DNA of 64,000 bases from Paraniabella ginsengisoli (GCF_022513635.1 NZ_JAKWBL010000001.1:1736001-1800000), one strand, 5' to 3'. Positions 30,220-40,769 are shown, counted from the first letter of the stretch. Program-made: numbers and translations. Notes: generated by a model from the sequence alone, not told the origin.

Positions 30220-31445
30220 TGCAGCAACAGGAGCTGATACCTCATTTATTCAGAACAGAGTACAGAAAAATAGTAGCTGTACTCTGTTCTTTATTTGGGT
30301 TACAACATATTGAAACTGCTGAAGATTTGGTTAGTGATACTTTTCTGTCAGCTGCTGAATTATGGGGACAGAAAGGAGTACCTGAAAATCCTGCGGCATG
30401 GTTATATACTGTTGCTAAAAACAAAACCAAAAATCACCTTCGGCGCGTTGCGAATTTCGACAAAAAAATTTCAAAAGAATTAAGTAATGAAGGTGTTGCT
30501 GAAATTGAACTGGACTTATCAGAAGAGAATATTAATGATAGCCAGCTTGCGATGATGTTCGCTGTTTGTGATCCTTCAGTTGCTAAAGAAGCACAGGTGG
30601 CACTCGCACTAAATTTGCTTTGCGGATTTGATGCGCAAGAAATTGCAGATGCATTTTTAACAAATAAAGATGTTGTTTACAAAAGGATTCAGCGCGCCAA
30701 AGAAAAATTAAGAAGCGAAAATATTAGCCTCGCATATCCTACTGTGAATGAAATAAGCACACGCATGGATTCAGTTTTGTCAACGATCTATTTACTATTT
30801 AATGAAGGTTACTATTCTTCGTCCCAAAATAGTGTATTGCGTAAAGACCTTTGCTGGGAAGCCATGCGGCTGTGTTATTTACTGGTGTCTAATGATATCG
30901 CAAATACTACATCTGCTAACGCTTTGCTTTCTTTAATGTGTTTTCACGCTTCCAGATTTGAAGCAAGACTAAACGAACATGGCGAATTGATTTTATATAA
31001 AGATCAGGACACCAGTTTATGGAATGAAGAATTGATTGTGAAAGGCCGCTATTATCTTAAAATAGCTTTCGCGGATGGGGATTTATCAAAATATCATTTT
31101 GAAGCTGCTATTGCCAGCTGGCATACTATTAAAGAAGACTCGCCTGAAAAATGGGCAACCGTTTTACAATTATATGATCAGCTTTTGCAGTTAGAATATT
31201 CACCTATGGCCGCGTTCAATAGAATCTATGTATTATCTAAAGTTCGTGGAAAACAGCAGGCAATTGAGGAGGCTGAACAACTGAATATTGTTAAAAATCA
31301 TTTCTATTATACTTTATTAGGAAAACTTCATGAAGGAATAGATGATACATTAGCATTATCATATTTTAAAACGGCGCTCACGCTGGCTATTACTGATCCT
31401 GAAAAGAAGCTGATAATGGCGCATATGCATGAACTTGCAGAATGA
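30219..31445 (+). CDS. ECF42-type RNA polymerase sigma factor
   Basis: 408 residues. The N-terminal sigma region 2 (FRTEYRKIVAVLCSLFGLQHIETAEDLVSDTFLSAAELW... ENPAAWLYTVAKNKTKNHLRR) and region 4 (LNLLCGFDAQEIADAFLTNKDVVYKRIQRAKEKLR) are followed by the long C-terminal extension (DUF6596-like, with TPR-like helices) that defines group ECF42. No anti-sigma gene is present; in this group the extension itself is thought to regulate activity. It is coupled to the DGPF gene. Likely targets include its own cassette. Intact. Confidence 0.92.
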   Translation: MQQQELIPHLFRTEYRKIVAVLCSLFGLQHIETAEDLVSDTFLSAAELWGQKGVPENPAAWLYTVAKNKTKNHLRRVANFDKKISKELSNEGVAEIELDLSEENINDSQLAMMFAVCDPSVAKEAQVALALNLLCGFDAQEIADAFLTNKDVVYKRIQRAKEKLRSENISLAYPTVNEISTRMDSVLSTIYLLFNEGYYSSSQNSVLRKDLCWEAMRLCYLLVSNDIANTTSANALLSLMCFHASRFEARLNEHGELILYKDQDTSLWNEELIVKGRYYLKIAFADGDLSKYHFEAAIASWHTIKEDSPEKWATVLQLYDQLLQLEYSPMAAFNRIYVLSKVRGKQQAIEEAEQLNIVKNHFYYTLLGKLHEGIDDTLALSYFKTALTLAITDPEKKLIMAHMHELAE

Positions 31446-31550
31446 ATAGTATAATTGTGCTTTAGACTCCCTTAATGAATCAGAAAACCCTGATCAAAAG
31501 CCGGTTTTTGTCAGCTTCTAAATTCATTCTTCCATTCGTGCCGATTTTTC

Positions 31551-31558
31551 TATTTTTG
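31551..31558 (+). promoter_or_regulatory. -7 box (TATTTTTG) just before the prenyl synthase gene
   Basis: A perfect TANNTTTG box ends 4 nt before the ATG at 31563, which would leave almost no leader. No TTTG -33 box is found at the right distance. Confidence 0.35.
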
Positions 31559-31562
31559 GCGC

Positions 31563-32528
31563 ATGCAATCATTTGAGGAATTATCGAAGAAGTTTTCTGA
31601 TCATTTTAACCGTTCTCATTTTCCGGAGCAACCGTCAACTCTATATGAACCTAATAATTATTTTTTATCGTTAGGTGGAAAGCGGTTCAGGCCGGTTTTA
31701 TGTTTGATGGCCAGTGAATTGTTTGGCGACATACATCCCGACTCCTGGCACGTAGCTACCGCGATTGAACTCTTCCATAATTTTACTTTGATACACGATG
31801 ATATTATGGACAAAGCGCCATTACGGCGAGGTAAACCAACCGTGCATAATAAATATAATGAAAGCACAGCCATACTTGCCGGAGATGTAATGCTGGTAAA
31901 AGCTTATGATTACATCAACAGGCTAAATCCTGAATATATATCAAGAATATTAGACCTATTCAACAAAACAGCAGCAGAAGTATGCGAAGGGCAGCAACTG
32001 GATATGGATTATGAAAACCGTGATAAGGTGTCTTTCGATGAATATCTGCATATGATCACTTTAAAAACATCCGTATTGTTGGCTGCTAGTTTACAAATGG
32101 GCGGGATCTTAGGTGGCGGAAGCCTTGGCAATCTGGCCTTACTATACGAGGCTGGTAAAAAAATCGGGCTTGCTTTTCAAATGCAGGATGATTATTTAGA
32201 CGCGTTTGGTGATCCGGAAAAATTTGGTAAACAACCAGGTGGCGATATATTGGCAAATAAAAAAACTTTTTTGTTGATACAGGCCTTGGAAGTGGCTAAT
32301 GAAGCTCAACAACAGGAATTTAATGAACTGCTAAAAAGTAATTCAGGTGATAAAGTTTCCCGCGTGTTACAACTTTATCGTGATTGTAAAATTGGTGAAT
32401 GGGCCAGAGCACAAAAGGATTTGTTTCTAAATCAGGCTTTAGGATATATCGACGAGATAGCCGTTGTCGCTAAAAGAAAGCAGCCTTTAAAAGATTTAGC
32501 TCAGTTGTTAGTAAAGAGAGATTATTGA
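31563..32528 (+). CDS. Trans-polyprenyl diphosphate synthase
   Basis: Builds all-trans prenyl diphosphates from IPP, for quinones or similar isoprenoids. The first Asp-rich motif is LIHDDIMDKAPLRRGKP (DDxxD, near residue 80), the second is QMQDDYLDAFGD, and GGKRFRPVL lies near the N-terminus. Length 321. The residues before the first DDxxD are Leu-Ile-His, with small side chains around, compatible with a medium to long chain, but product length (geranylgeranyl to octaprenyl) cannot be decided. Intact; the downstream permease begins 67 nt later. Confidence 0.92.
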   Translation: MQSFEELSKKFSDHFNRSHFPEQPSTLYEPNNYFLSLGGKRFRPVLCLMASELFGDIHPDSWHVATAIELFHNFTLIHDDIMDKAPLRRGKPTVHNKYNESTAILAGDVMLVKAYDYINRLNPEYISRILDLFNKTAAEVCEGQQLDMDYENRDKVSFDEYLHMITLKTSVLLAASLQMGGILGGGSLGNLALLYEAGKKIGLAFQMQDDYLDAFGDPEKFGKQPGGDILANKKTFLLIQALEVANEAQQQEFNELLKSNSGDKVSRVLQLYRDCKIGEWARAQKDLFLNQALGYIDEIAVVAKRKQPLKDLAQLLVKRDY

Positions 32529-32594
32529 GAGCGAATGGTGAATTTTTAATTATCGTACATCCGAAATCAGACATCATAAATCATAAATCGTCCC

Positions 32595-34302
32595 ATGTCT
32601 ATACTGCGAAAAAGAAAATTGAAACCATTTTAAAAGATGCGGAAGAAGGCTTTGGTGATGGCCATGATGCCGGACTGAAAAAAATATTGGGCGTAAAAGA
32701 TCTTACTTTTTTAGGCATAGCCGCAGTTGTTGGTGCCGGTATTTTTTCAACCATTGGTGGCGCTGCTTTTAATGGAGGGCCTGGCGTATCAGTGTTGTTC
32801 ATCATTACAGCCATCACCTGCGGTTTCTCTGCACTTTGCTATGCTGAATTTGCAAGCAGAGTTCCTGTTTCGGGCAGTGCTTATACATATTCTTATGTAA
32901 GTTTTGGAGAACTGGTAGCCTGGATCATAGGCTGGGCCTTGATTTTAGAATACGCCATTGGCAATATTGTGGTAGCTATTTCATGGAGCGGCTATTTTAA
33001 TAATCTGCTGGAACATGTTTTTCATATACATCTTCCTGACTGGATGCTGGTAGATCCGCAAACGGCAATAGCAGCCTATACAAAAGCAAGTTCCGAACTG
33101 GCGGCCAATGCCTCACTTACAGCACAACAAATAAAAGATTACAACTTTGCTGTTACTGCTTACAATGAAGCACCACGTATTGGCGATACTCCAATATTCT
33201 TTAATATTCCAGCCTTCGTTATAGTTTGCCTGGTAACCTGGCTGGCTTACATCGGAATAAAAGAAAGTAAGCAGTCGGCCAACTTAATGGTTATTTTCAA
33301 AGTGGCCGTGATCATTTTTGTAATTATTGCAGGAGCTTTCTTCGTCGATACTAATAACTGGAAACCCTTTATGCCTAATGGTTTTGAAGGCGTATTAAAA
33401 GGTGTGTCGGCTGTATTCTACGCCTATATTGGTTTTGACGCCATATCTACAACTGCCGAAGAATGCAAAAATCCTCAACGGGATTTACCTCGGAGCATGA
33501 TCTATTCGTTAATAATATGCACCGTTTTATATATTGCTATCGCGCTGGTGCTAACAGGCATCGAGAATTATAGCAATTTTGATGGGGTTGATGATCCTTT
33601 GGCTTTTGTATTTGAAAAACGCGCACCGTGGATTGAAAAAATTATTTCCATTAGTGCTGTTGTTGCAACAACTTCTGTGCTGTTGGTTTTTCAAATCGGG
33701 CAGCCAAGAATATGGATGAGCATGAGCCGTGACGGCTTGTTACCTAAAGTATTTCAAAAAATTCATCCTAAATATCAAACGCCTTCATTTGCAACAATTA
33801 TCACTGGCGTTATTGTGGGCATCGGTGCGCTTTTCCTGCAAAGCGGCTTGGTTACTGATCTTACCAGCATAGGTACTTTGTTTGCTTTTATATTGGTTTG
33901 TGGCGGGGTGTTGCTGTTGCCTCCGCTTCCGAAACAGAAAGGCAAATTTAAAATTCCATATATCAACGCCGGTTTATTGTACCGGGTTTGTATGTGCTGT
34001 TTATTTATTTTTTCTGGGACAGATTATATGCAGCAGTTACTAATATCGGCGCAGAGGCTTATCCTGAGATATTATTTTTAATTTTTCTTGCTATTGCTTT
34101 AATCATTACTATTAAAACAATTGCCAATCAATATTCTTTAATTCCGGTTTTGGGCGTGCTTTCGTGCATGTATCTTCTTATCGAAATACCAGCGGTAAGC
34201 TGGTTTTGGTTTTTTATCTGGATGGTTGTAGGATTATTTATTTATTTTTTATACGGCTATCGGCATAGCAAATTAGCAGTAGACAAAAAAGATATTATTT
34301 AA
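32595..34302 (+). CDS. APC superfamily amino acid permease (two frameshifts)
   Basis: Inner-membrane cationic amino acid/polyamine-type transporter with about 14 membrane segments; the first reads LTFLGIAAVVGAGIFSTIGGAAFNGGPGVSVLF, and FYAYIGFDAISTTAEECKNPQRDLP is the hallmark of the CAT subfamily. The ATG at 32595 gives MSILRKKKIETIL only after one A is restored in the A5 run at 32609-32613; without it the only frame is an artificial upstream one. A second base is missing near 33972 (PYINGRFIVPGLYVLFIYFFW restored). Repaired length about 569 residues. Confidence 0.92.
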
Positions 34303-34504
34303 GAATATTATTTAGTCAACCGTAAATATAGGGCGTCAGTATTGCCACGCTCGGTTGATTTGTGGTGCATTTGGCCCGCCCGGATGACCGGTCGGACGGG
34401 CATCCTACATAAACGACGTTATTCTAAGTTTAACACTCAACATCCAATATTTTACATTTTTATATCAATATACCTAACTTTATGAGACAGGGTAAAATAA
34501 TAAG

Positions 34505-34987
34505 ATGAGTATTAATAACGATTTTATAGAACTTGCCAACTCACCCAAATTCAATTTCTTTTTATTGCGAAAGCTACCTTCAGCGTACTTCAGTGGTGTT
34601 CGCATAAAAGAAATTACCAAGGAGTCGTGCAGCGTAACAGTTCCTTTTAAATGGTTTAGTCAAAATCCGTTCAGGTCTACTTATTTTGCTTGCCTTGCAA
34701 TGGCTGCAGAGTTAAGTACAGGTGCTTTAGCAATGGCAAATGTTTATAAGCAAAAGCCGGGCGTCTCAATGCTTGTAGTAAAAATGGAGGCTGAATATTT
34801 TAAGAAAGCGGTTGGTACAACTACGTTTACATGTTTAAATGGAAATGAGTTTGCAAATACCGTTTCTGCAGCCGTTATTAGCCGCGAAGCTCAAATCTTA
34901 ACAGCGCGTTCAGAAGGCAGGAATGAGCAAGGCGACCTGGTTGCGGTTTTTACAGTAACGTGGTCATTCAAAGCTAAAGCGAGCTGA
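34505..34987 (+). CDS. DUF4442 family hotdog-fold protein
   Basis: 160 residues of the DUF4442 family, related to hotdog thioesterases (PaaI/YiiD-like). Visible blocks are SVTVPFKWFSQNPFRSTYFACLAMAAELSTGALAM, corresponding to the central helix and the strand before it. Likely an acyl-CoA thioesterase or binding protein, but the substrate is unknown. Intact, convergent with the DUF4954 gene with a 5-nt gap. The 202-nt gap upstream (34303-34504) has a GCCCG...CGGGC inverted repeat near 34376-34401 and weak family B-like sequence. Confidence 0.82.
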   Translation: MSINNDFIELANSPKFNFFLLRKLPSAYFSGVRIKEITKESCSVTVPFKWFSQNPFRSTYFACLAMAAELSTGALAMANVYKQKPGVSMLVVKMEAEYFKKAVGTTTFTCLNGNEFANTVSAAVISREAQILTARSEGRNEQGDLVAVFTVTWSFKAKAS

Positions 34988-34992
34988 CATAA

Positions 34993-37197
34993 TTATTTCG
35001 AATAGCTTTTAAGCAAGTTTTCTATTTTGGTTTTAAACATAGCCATCTCGTCATTTTGTTGATGAATGAAGCTATTGCTATCAAAAGATCCTAACACCAT
35101 TTCCATTTCTTCCTTGGTGTCGTACACCATATTTTTAAAAGAATTTTTATAATCTTTTTCTTTAGATGTGTACACAACTTTAGTGATCCATTCCTTTGTT
35201 TCAAGTGTTTGTTCAAAGAACGCTTTTAAAAAGGCGTTGTCAATATCACCAACTTGCGTGCCTGTGAGATTGTGCAAAATAGAAAGTGCATGTGCCGTCT
35301 TTTGTTCATTGTACAGTTTAGCTTCCTGCAAATAAAAGGCATGTATTTCAGTCCAGGTTTTGATTTGTTTGGTTCTGATTTTTTCTAACAAATCATCTAA
35401 ACTATTTTCAGCAATCAATTGTCCTCCAACGTTTTTCCATTCAGTTGAGTTGTTATGAAAATTATAACGCTGAACAAGTTCTTTTAGATTGTCACTGTTG
35501 TTATTTTCAAAATAATTTGCCAAATCGCTGCCAATATAAAATAGGAGCATTTTTTTATAAGCATTGAAACTTTCCTGAACTTTAATAATCTGAACAGGTC
35601 TTTTTGAATTTTCAAATCCACTGGCCAGAACATTCAATTTGCTTATTGCTGGAGATTCATGTTCCAAAAGAGAATGTCCTTTTTTAATATAATCTGCATC
35701 GCTGCCGATCATTTTATTGGCTTTGTAAAAAGCTTTGCCAGCGAACTGTTCTAATAATCGCAGAGACTTATACATTTCATTGACTGTATCTGGAGCGAGA
35801 CAGTCAAATTCCAATCTTTGTAATTTCTCTATTCTTTTATCCCTGTCAGCAAACTTGCGTTCATTTCTTTGAATTGCATACATATTGTACATGAACCAAT
35901 ACGCAGGCATAATTACCAGTTTATTATTTTGCTCATCATTACTGATAAGTGAAAAAGGAAATGGTATATCCAACTCGGCCGGATAATTTCCTTTGGCGAT
36001 CATTGTAAAAGAAGCAAAGCGTGAATTGTGTTTTAAACTAACACATAGGCCTGGCCAAAATCCACGACCAGCCTGTATTTCACCGTCTGCGCCTCTTGAA
36101 TTATGATTAGACCCGATAGTGGCACCGGCTGCCATATTGCTTTGCCCCATTACTAAAGCTGCGCATAAAAACGAATTATTATGATGTTGCTCGTGTGCCG
36201 GAAAAATAAGTGAGTTTAATACCTCGCAACAAGAAACTGTAGCATTTTCTCCTAGATATGAGTTAATCAACCTGGCCCCGTATTTCAACTGTGAAAAAGG
36301 TGCAAGAATAAATCGTACAGCTTTTACGCCGTAGAAAGCGCGGCTGCCTACACCCATAATTCCATTTACCATTTCACAACCTTCGCCAATTTGAGATCTT
36401 GCTTTGTCGTTAGAGTTGATCGTTAGGTTCTTCAGTTTGCTGGCACCTTTAATATAACCGTCGGTACCAATTTTTACATCTTTAATAATATGAGTATTCT
36501 TGATCACCGTTCTCTTACCAACCGTTCCATAATACCCATGCAGCGCGTCAAATTGCTGTTCGGTGAATTGTTGAAAAGCATTCATTAATTGTTGATCACC
36601 GCGGTATTTCGTCCATAACCATGCGTCGCCGGCGAGCATTCCGTCAAAAGGCAAAACCTTTCTGCCTGCATTCTCATTGCATAATTCCAGCCATATTCGT
36701 ACGTTCTCATTTTCTCCTTCCTTAAGAATTCCATTACCGAATTTTGCATGAGAAGTGCAACTCATTTCGTTGACATTAGCAATGATTACATCTTCATCAA
36801 TAATATAATGCGCCAGAAATTTTACATTTGAAATTGAAACATGATCACCTATGTCACAGCTTACGATCTGGCTGTGATACAATCCCACAGGAAACTTCAC
36901 TTCACTGAATTCCAAAAAGTATTGTTCTAATTTTCCGATACGAACCAGTCCGTAAAAAGTACATTCTTCTATCAGATGTATATCAATGCCATCACGCACT
37001 AATACATCATCCCAATTGGTTGAGCGGTTTCTATTCGATTGAAGAATGGTGATTTCCTGTTTTGTTAATGGCCTGTAATCTGTTGCCGGATTCTGTTGAA
37101 ACCGAAGATAATATTCGTCTTTTCCTGCTGGCAAAAATGCTGCAGGTATAAAATTATATCCTAATTGATCTGCCTTATGTTTCTTTATTTGGTTCAT
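34993..37197 (-). CDS. DUF4954 family left-handed beta-helix protein
   Basis: 734 residues, intact. The middle has irregular hexapeptide-like repeats (for example IKNTHIIKDVKIGTDGYIKGASKLKNLTI and NSYLGENATVSCCEVLNSL), pointing to a left-handed beta-helix as in acyl- and sugar-nucleotide transferases; the C-terminal third is alpha-helical. DUF4954 proteins occur in Bacteroidetes and Spirochaetes with no known activity. It is 86 nt downstream of glmS on the same strand. A link with UDP-GlcNAc formation, because GlmU has the same fold, is speculation from adjacency. Confidence 0.85.
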   Translation of the reverse strand: MNQIKKHKADQLGYNFIPAAFLPAGKDEYYLRFQQNPATDYRPLTKQEITILQSNRNRSTNWDDVLVRDGIDIHLIEECTFYGLVRIGKLEQYFLEFSEVKFPVGLYHSQIVSCDIGDHVSISNVKFLAHYIIDEDVIIANVNEMSCTSHAKFGNGILKEGENENVRIWLELCNENAGRKVLPFDGMLAGDAWLWTKYRGDQQLMNAFQQFTEQQFDALHGYYGTVGKRTVIKNTHIIKDVKIGTDGYIKGASKLKNLTINSNDKARSQIGEGCEMVNGIMGVGSRAFYGVKAVRFILAPFSQLKYGARLINSYLGENATVSCCEVLNSLIFPAHEQHHNNSFLCAALVMGQSNMAAGATIGSNHNSRGADGEIQAGRGFWPGLCVSLKHNSRFASFTMIAKGNYPAELDIPFPFSLISNDEQNNKLVIMPAYWFMYNMYAIQRNERKFADRDKRIEKLQRLEFDCLAPDTVNEMYKSLRLLEQFAGKAFYKANKMIGSDADYIKKGHSLLEHESPAISKLNVLASGFENSKRPVQIIKVQESFNAYKKMLLFYIGSDLANYFENNNSDNLKELVQRYNFHNNSTEWKNVGGQLIAENSLDDLLEKIRTKQIKTWTEIHAFYLQEAKLYNEQKTAHALSILHNLTGTQVGDIDNAFLKAFFEQTLETKEWITKVVYTSKEKDYKNSFKNMVYDTKEEMEMVLGSFDSNSFIHQQNDEMAMFKTKIENLLKSYSK

Positions 37198-37221
37198 TTA
37201 TTATTGATGATACATGATCGG

Positions 37222-37255
37222 AACGATGAAGTGTGCGACGCAATTACGCTGATAG
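37222..37255 (-). repeat. Dispersed intergenic repeat, family B, copy 5 (short)
   Basis: Only the core is left: AATTGCGTCGCACACTTCATC on the minus strand, between glmS and the DUF4954 gene. Confidence 0.5.
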
Positions 37256-37283
37256 TAGTACTGATGCTGGTTACAAAATAATA

Positions 37284-39122
37284 TTACTCTACCGTTACGC
37301 TTTTAGCCAGATTGCGCGGCATATCTACATTACAGCCTTTTGCAACACCAATATAGTAAGATAGCAATTGGAGAGGAATCACATTGATTAAAGGCGCAAT
37401 TACTTCATCGGCTTCGGGCACGATCATCACATCGTCGCAAATAGCTTTTGATGTTTCGTCGCCTTCGGTTATTACCGCCAGAAGTTTTCCTTTACGAGCC
37501 TTTATTTCCTGCATGTTGCTTACCACTTTTTCGTGATAAATATCTTTTGTGGCCACAAATACAACGGGAAGATTTTCATCCACCAAAGCGATAGGGCCGT
37601 GTTTCATTTCGGCAGCAGGATAACCTTCTGCATGTATGTAAGAAATTTCTTTAAGTTTTAATGCACCTTCTAAAGCGATGGCAAAATTATAACCGCGGCC
37701 AAGATATAAAAAGTCGCGTGCGTCTTTGTATTTCTCTGCAATAGATTTTATGTGTTCGTGATGGTTTAAAACCCACGCAGCCTTTTCAGGAACGGCATCC
37801 AGTTCGTTCAACAATTGGCGATAGCGATCATTGGAAATCGAGCCTTTCATATAACCGACTTTTAATGCAATCATCATAAGCACCGTAAGCTGGGCTGTAA
37901 ATGCTTTTGTTGAAGCAACACCAATTTCCGGCCCCGCGTGTGTGTATGCTCCGGCATGCGATGCGCGTGCAATAGATGAACCAACCACGTTTACCACACC
38001 CAAAATGATAGCGCCTTTTTCTTTGGCACTTTCTATGGCAACCAAAGTATCAGCAGTTTCGCCACTTTGGCTGATGGCAATAATTACATCTCCTTTGTTG
38101 ATAACGGGATTTCTATAACGGAACTCTGATGCATATTCTACTTCAACGTTGATGCGGCAAAGTTCTTCTATTATGTATTCGGCTACAAGTCCGGCATGCC
38201 AGCTTGTACCGCAGGCGATGATGACAATTCTGTTTGCATTAATGATTTGTTCAGCATATTGTTGTACGCCCGCCATAGTAATGGTTCCAGCTGCTGCATC
38301 CAAACGGCCTCTTAAGCAATCGTAAATTGTTGTAGGCTGCTCAAAAATTTCTTTCAGCATGAAATGATCGTAACCTCCCTTTTCAATAGCGGCCAGTTCA
38401 AGATCAAGCTTTTGAATGTATGGCGTTATTTTTTCATTTCCGAGGTTTTTTAAGATAAGTTCATCTGGCTTTATAATAGCCAGTTCATAATCGTTTACGT
38501 AAACAACTTCTTTCGTGTATTCCAGCATTGGAGAGGCGTCTGATCCCAGGAAATGTTCTCCTTTTCCTACACCTATAACCAACGGGCTGCCTTTTCGCGC
38601 TGCTATTATGGTATCGGGGTTTTCTTGCTCGATAAGCAGAATTACATAAGCACCGGTAACGCGTTTTAGCGCGATGCGAATTGCTTCTTCCAGAGAACAA
38701 TCATTGTTTGTCTTAATTTCTTCTATGAAATTTAAAAGCACTTCCGTGTCGGTATCGCTCTTAAAAGTATATCCCTTTTTTGCTAATTCTGATTTTAGTT
38801 GTGCGTAATTTTCTATGATGCCATTATGTATCATGGCTATTTTTCCGCTTTTTGAATAATGCGGATGAGCGTTTCGATCGTTGGGTTCGCCGTGAGTCGC
38901 CCAACGCGTATGCCCAATTCCAGTTGTACTTGATACGTTGCTGGTGCCAACGCTATCTTCGAGATCTGCTACTTTACCTTTTTTCTTATAAACAGTAACC
39001 TGATCTTCTTGCTGAAGTGCTACACCTGCACTGTCGTAGCCGCGATATTCTAATCTTTTTAAACCTTTAATAATTATTGGATAAGCCTGTCTTTTACCCG
39101 TATAGCCTACAATTCCACACAT
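37284..39122 (-). CDS. glmS: Glutamine-fructose-6-phosphate aminotransferase
   Basis: First step of hexosamine and hence peptidoglycan and LPS synthesis: fructose-6-P plus glutamine gives glucosamine-6-P. Catalytic Cys2 follows Met1 (MCGIVGYTGKRQAYP), with the glutaminase blocks YRGYDSAGVA and GIGHTRWATHG; two SIS sugar-isomerase domains follow (ACGTSWHAGLVAEY, AISQSGETADTLVA and SYIHAEGYPAAEMKHGPIAL), ending DMPRNLAKSVTVE. 612 residues, full length, intact. No glmS ribozyme is visible upstream. A LacI-like palindrome sits 46-63 nt before the start. Confidence 0.97.
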   Translation of the reverse strand: MCGIVGYTGKRQAYPIIIKGLKRLEYRGYDSAGVALQQEDQVTVYKKKGKVADLEDSVGTSNVSSTTGIGHTRWATHGEPNDRNAHPHYSKSGKIAMIHNGIIENYAQLKSELAKKGYTFKSDTDTEVLLNFIEEIKTNNDCSLEEAIRIALKRVTGAYVILLIEQENPDTIIAARKGSPLVIGVGKGEHFLGSDASPMLEYTKEVVYVNDYELAIIKPDELILKNLGNEKITPYIQKLDLELAAIEKGGYDHFMLKEIFEQPTTIYDCLRGRLDAAAGTITMAGVQQYAEQIINANRIVIIACGTSWHAGLVAEYIIEELCRINVEVEYASEFRYRNPVINKGDVIIAISQSGETADTLVAIESAKEKGAIILGVVNVVGSSIARASHAGAYTHAGPEIGVASTKAFTAQLTVLMMIALKVGYMKGSISNDRYRQLLNELDAVPEKAAWVLNHHEHIKSIAEKYKDARDFLYLGRGYNFAIALEGALKLKEISYIHAEGYPAAEMKHGPIALVDENLPVVFVATKDIYHEKVVSNMQEIKARKGKLLAVITEGDETSKAICDDVMIVPEADEVIAPLINVIPLQLLSYYIGVAKGCNVDMPRNLAKSVTVE

Positions 39123-39167
39123 GATTTTTATAATTTAAGGAAAGCGAAAATAAGGTTTTTAATGTTT

Positions 39168-39185
39168 TGCGCAACCGTTTGCGCA
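39168..39185. promoter_or_regulatory. LacI-type palindromic operator candidate upstream of glmS
   Basis: TGCGCAA-CCGT-TTGCGCA: perfect 7-bp arms with 4-nt spacer, and on the minus strand TGCGCAAACGGTTGCGCA, close to operators of LacI/PurR-family repressors (GCAAACG-TTGC core). A possible -7 box (TATTTTCG, minus strand, 39145-39152) places this palindrome over the -33 region of the glmS promoter. Confidence 0.6.
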
Positions 39186-39364
39186 GACGCTCCACTTATA
39201 GAAAATGATTTTAACGCCCGATAGCATCAAATACAGTTCCAGTTTTAGCTTAAATAAATGAAATGTCAAAGTAAATTTTTCACGTAGAGAATGGATATAA
39301 CGTTCCGGTCGACCAAAAAAATCGGTAGCGTAATTGAAAACAAAAAACCTATACGAATCAAAAG

Positions 39365-40754
39365 TTATAATAAAGTGCCTTTAAGTAACATAAAGGCAAC
39401 AGAGAAGTAGATAATCAAACCAGTTACGTCAACTAAAGTTGCAACAAAAGGTGCTGAGCTAACTGCAGGATCGGCACCCATTTTTTTAATAGAATGGGAA
39501 GCATACTTCCTGACAAAGTTCCCCAAAGGACTACGCCTAACAAGGTTATGCCAAGTGTAAGTCCAAGTGGAAACCAATGCTCGCCATATAGGTTTGGTGT
39601 AATAAGGTGAAAAACATAAATCCGCAGAAATCCAATAATACCTAAAACCGTTCCCAGCAATAATCCGGAAATGATTTCGCGGCGCATAACACGCCACCAG
39701 TCTTTTATATAACTTCGCCAACGGCCATTGCCTGAATAACCAGTGTAGATGCCTGCGAGCCGCTATTCCCACCACTACTTATAATAAGAGGTATAAAGAG
39801 TGCTAATACTACAGCACGTGCAATTTCATCTTCGAAAAACGCCATTGCCGTTGCCGTAAGCATTTCTCCTAAAAACAGAATTACAAGCCAGGGCACACGC
39901 TTCTTAAAAAGCCTCAAAAGTGGTATATCCAGATAGGGTTCTTCGAATGCCTGCGTACCACCCATTTTTTGCATGTCTTCGCTATATTCTTCCTCCGCTA
40001 CCCAAAGTATATCGTCAATGGTAACAATACCTAAAAGTTTGTTGCTTTCGCTAACAACCGGAAGTGCTACACGGTTGTTCATTTTAAAAATCTCGCTAGC
40101 CGTTTCCTGATCGTCATAAGCTTTCAACGAAATCACCCTTTCGTCCATCAGTTCTGAAACGGTGGTTTCTGGATCACTTAAAATAAACTCTCCAATTCTT
40201 ATATCATCTAATAATTCGCCTGCTTTATTTATAACATAAATAACATTTATCGCTTCACTATTTTTTCCATATTTTCTGATAACATCAAATACCTCGGCTA
40301 CTGTGTTGTGCGAATAAACATAGACATAGTCTGGGTTCATAAGCCGTCCGATACTATTTTCCGGATAGCCAAGGAGTGAAAGCGTTACTCTTCGCTCTTC
40401 AGGATCAAGTAATTTGATAAGCTCCCGTACTACATTTGCAGGAAGTTCTTCTAAAAAGTCGGTACGGTCATCAGCAGGAAGTTCGTTTAATAATGCAGCA
40501 GTATAACTGGGCGGAAGTTCCTGGATAATATTATTTTGTTCAGATACTTCCAGCAATTTAAAAACATTTACCGCCCGATGCACCGACATATTGGCGATGA
40601 TCAAAGCTTCGTGCTCCGGAAATTCATAAACCAATTCAACAACATCACTGATATTCTGGTCATCAAGAAATTCTTTGATCTCCGATTTGTTACCAGATCC
40701 AAGTATTGGCTCAAACTGTGCTGAAATGGGTATTGTTCCTTCTTCCAATTGCAT
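39365..40754 (-). CDS. mgtE: Magnesium transporter MgtE (two frameshifts)
   Basis: Mg2+ channel/transporter of the inner membrane. The N-terminal superhelical domain (DQNISDVVELVYEF... LLNELPADDRTDFLEELP) is followed by two CBS domains (GRLMNPDYVYVY; SELMDERVISLKA) and a five-helix membrane domain with FIPLIISSGGNSGSQASTLVIQAMAVGEV. Two bases are lost: near 39706 (EVYIKDWWRVMRREI restored) and in the A run near 39485 (LLKKMGADPAVSSAPFVATLVDVTG restored, a conserved ion-pore segment). Repaired length 463 residues. An inverted repeat lies over its promoter. Confidence 0.95.
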
Positions 40755-40758
40755 TCGC

Positions 40759-40766
40759 CAAACTTA
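40759..40766 (-). promoter_or_regulatory. -7 box of mgtE (TAAGTTTG)
   Basis: On the minus strand TAAGTTTG matches TANNTTTG perfectly and ends 4 nt before the mgtE ATG, so the transcript would be almost leaderless. No TTTG -33 box lies at the usual spacing, where the inverted repeat 40770-40815 is found instead. Confidence 0.45.
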
Positions 40767-40769
40767 CAA

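Noticed and set aside
39123..39364. glmS ribozyme upstream of glmS
   Set aside because: No recognisable ribozyme core; only the LacI-type palindrome and promoter-like boxes are present.
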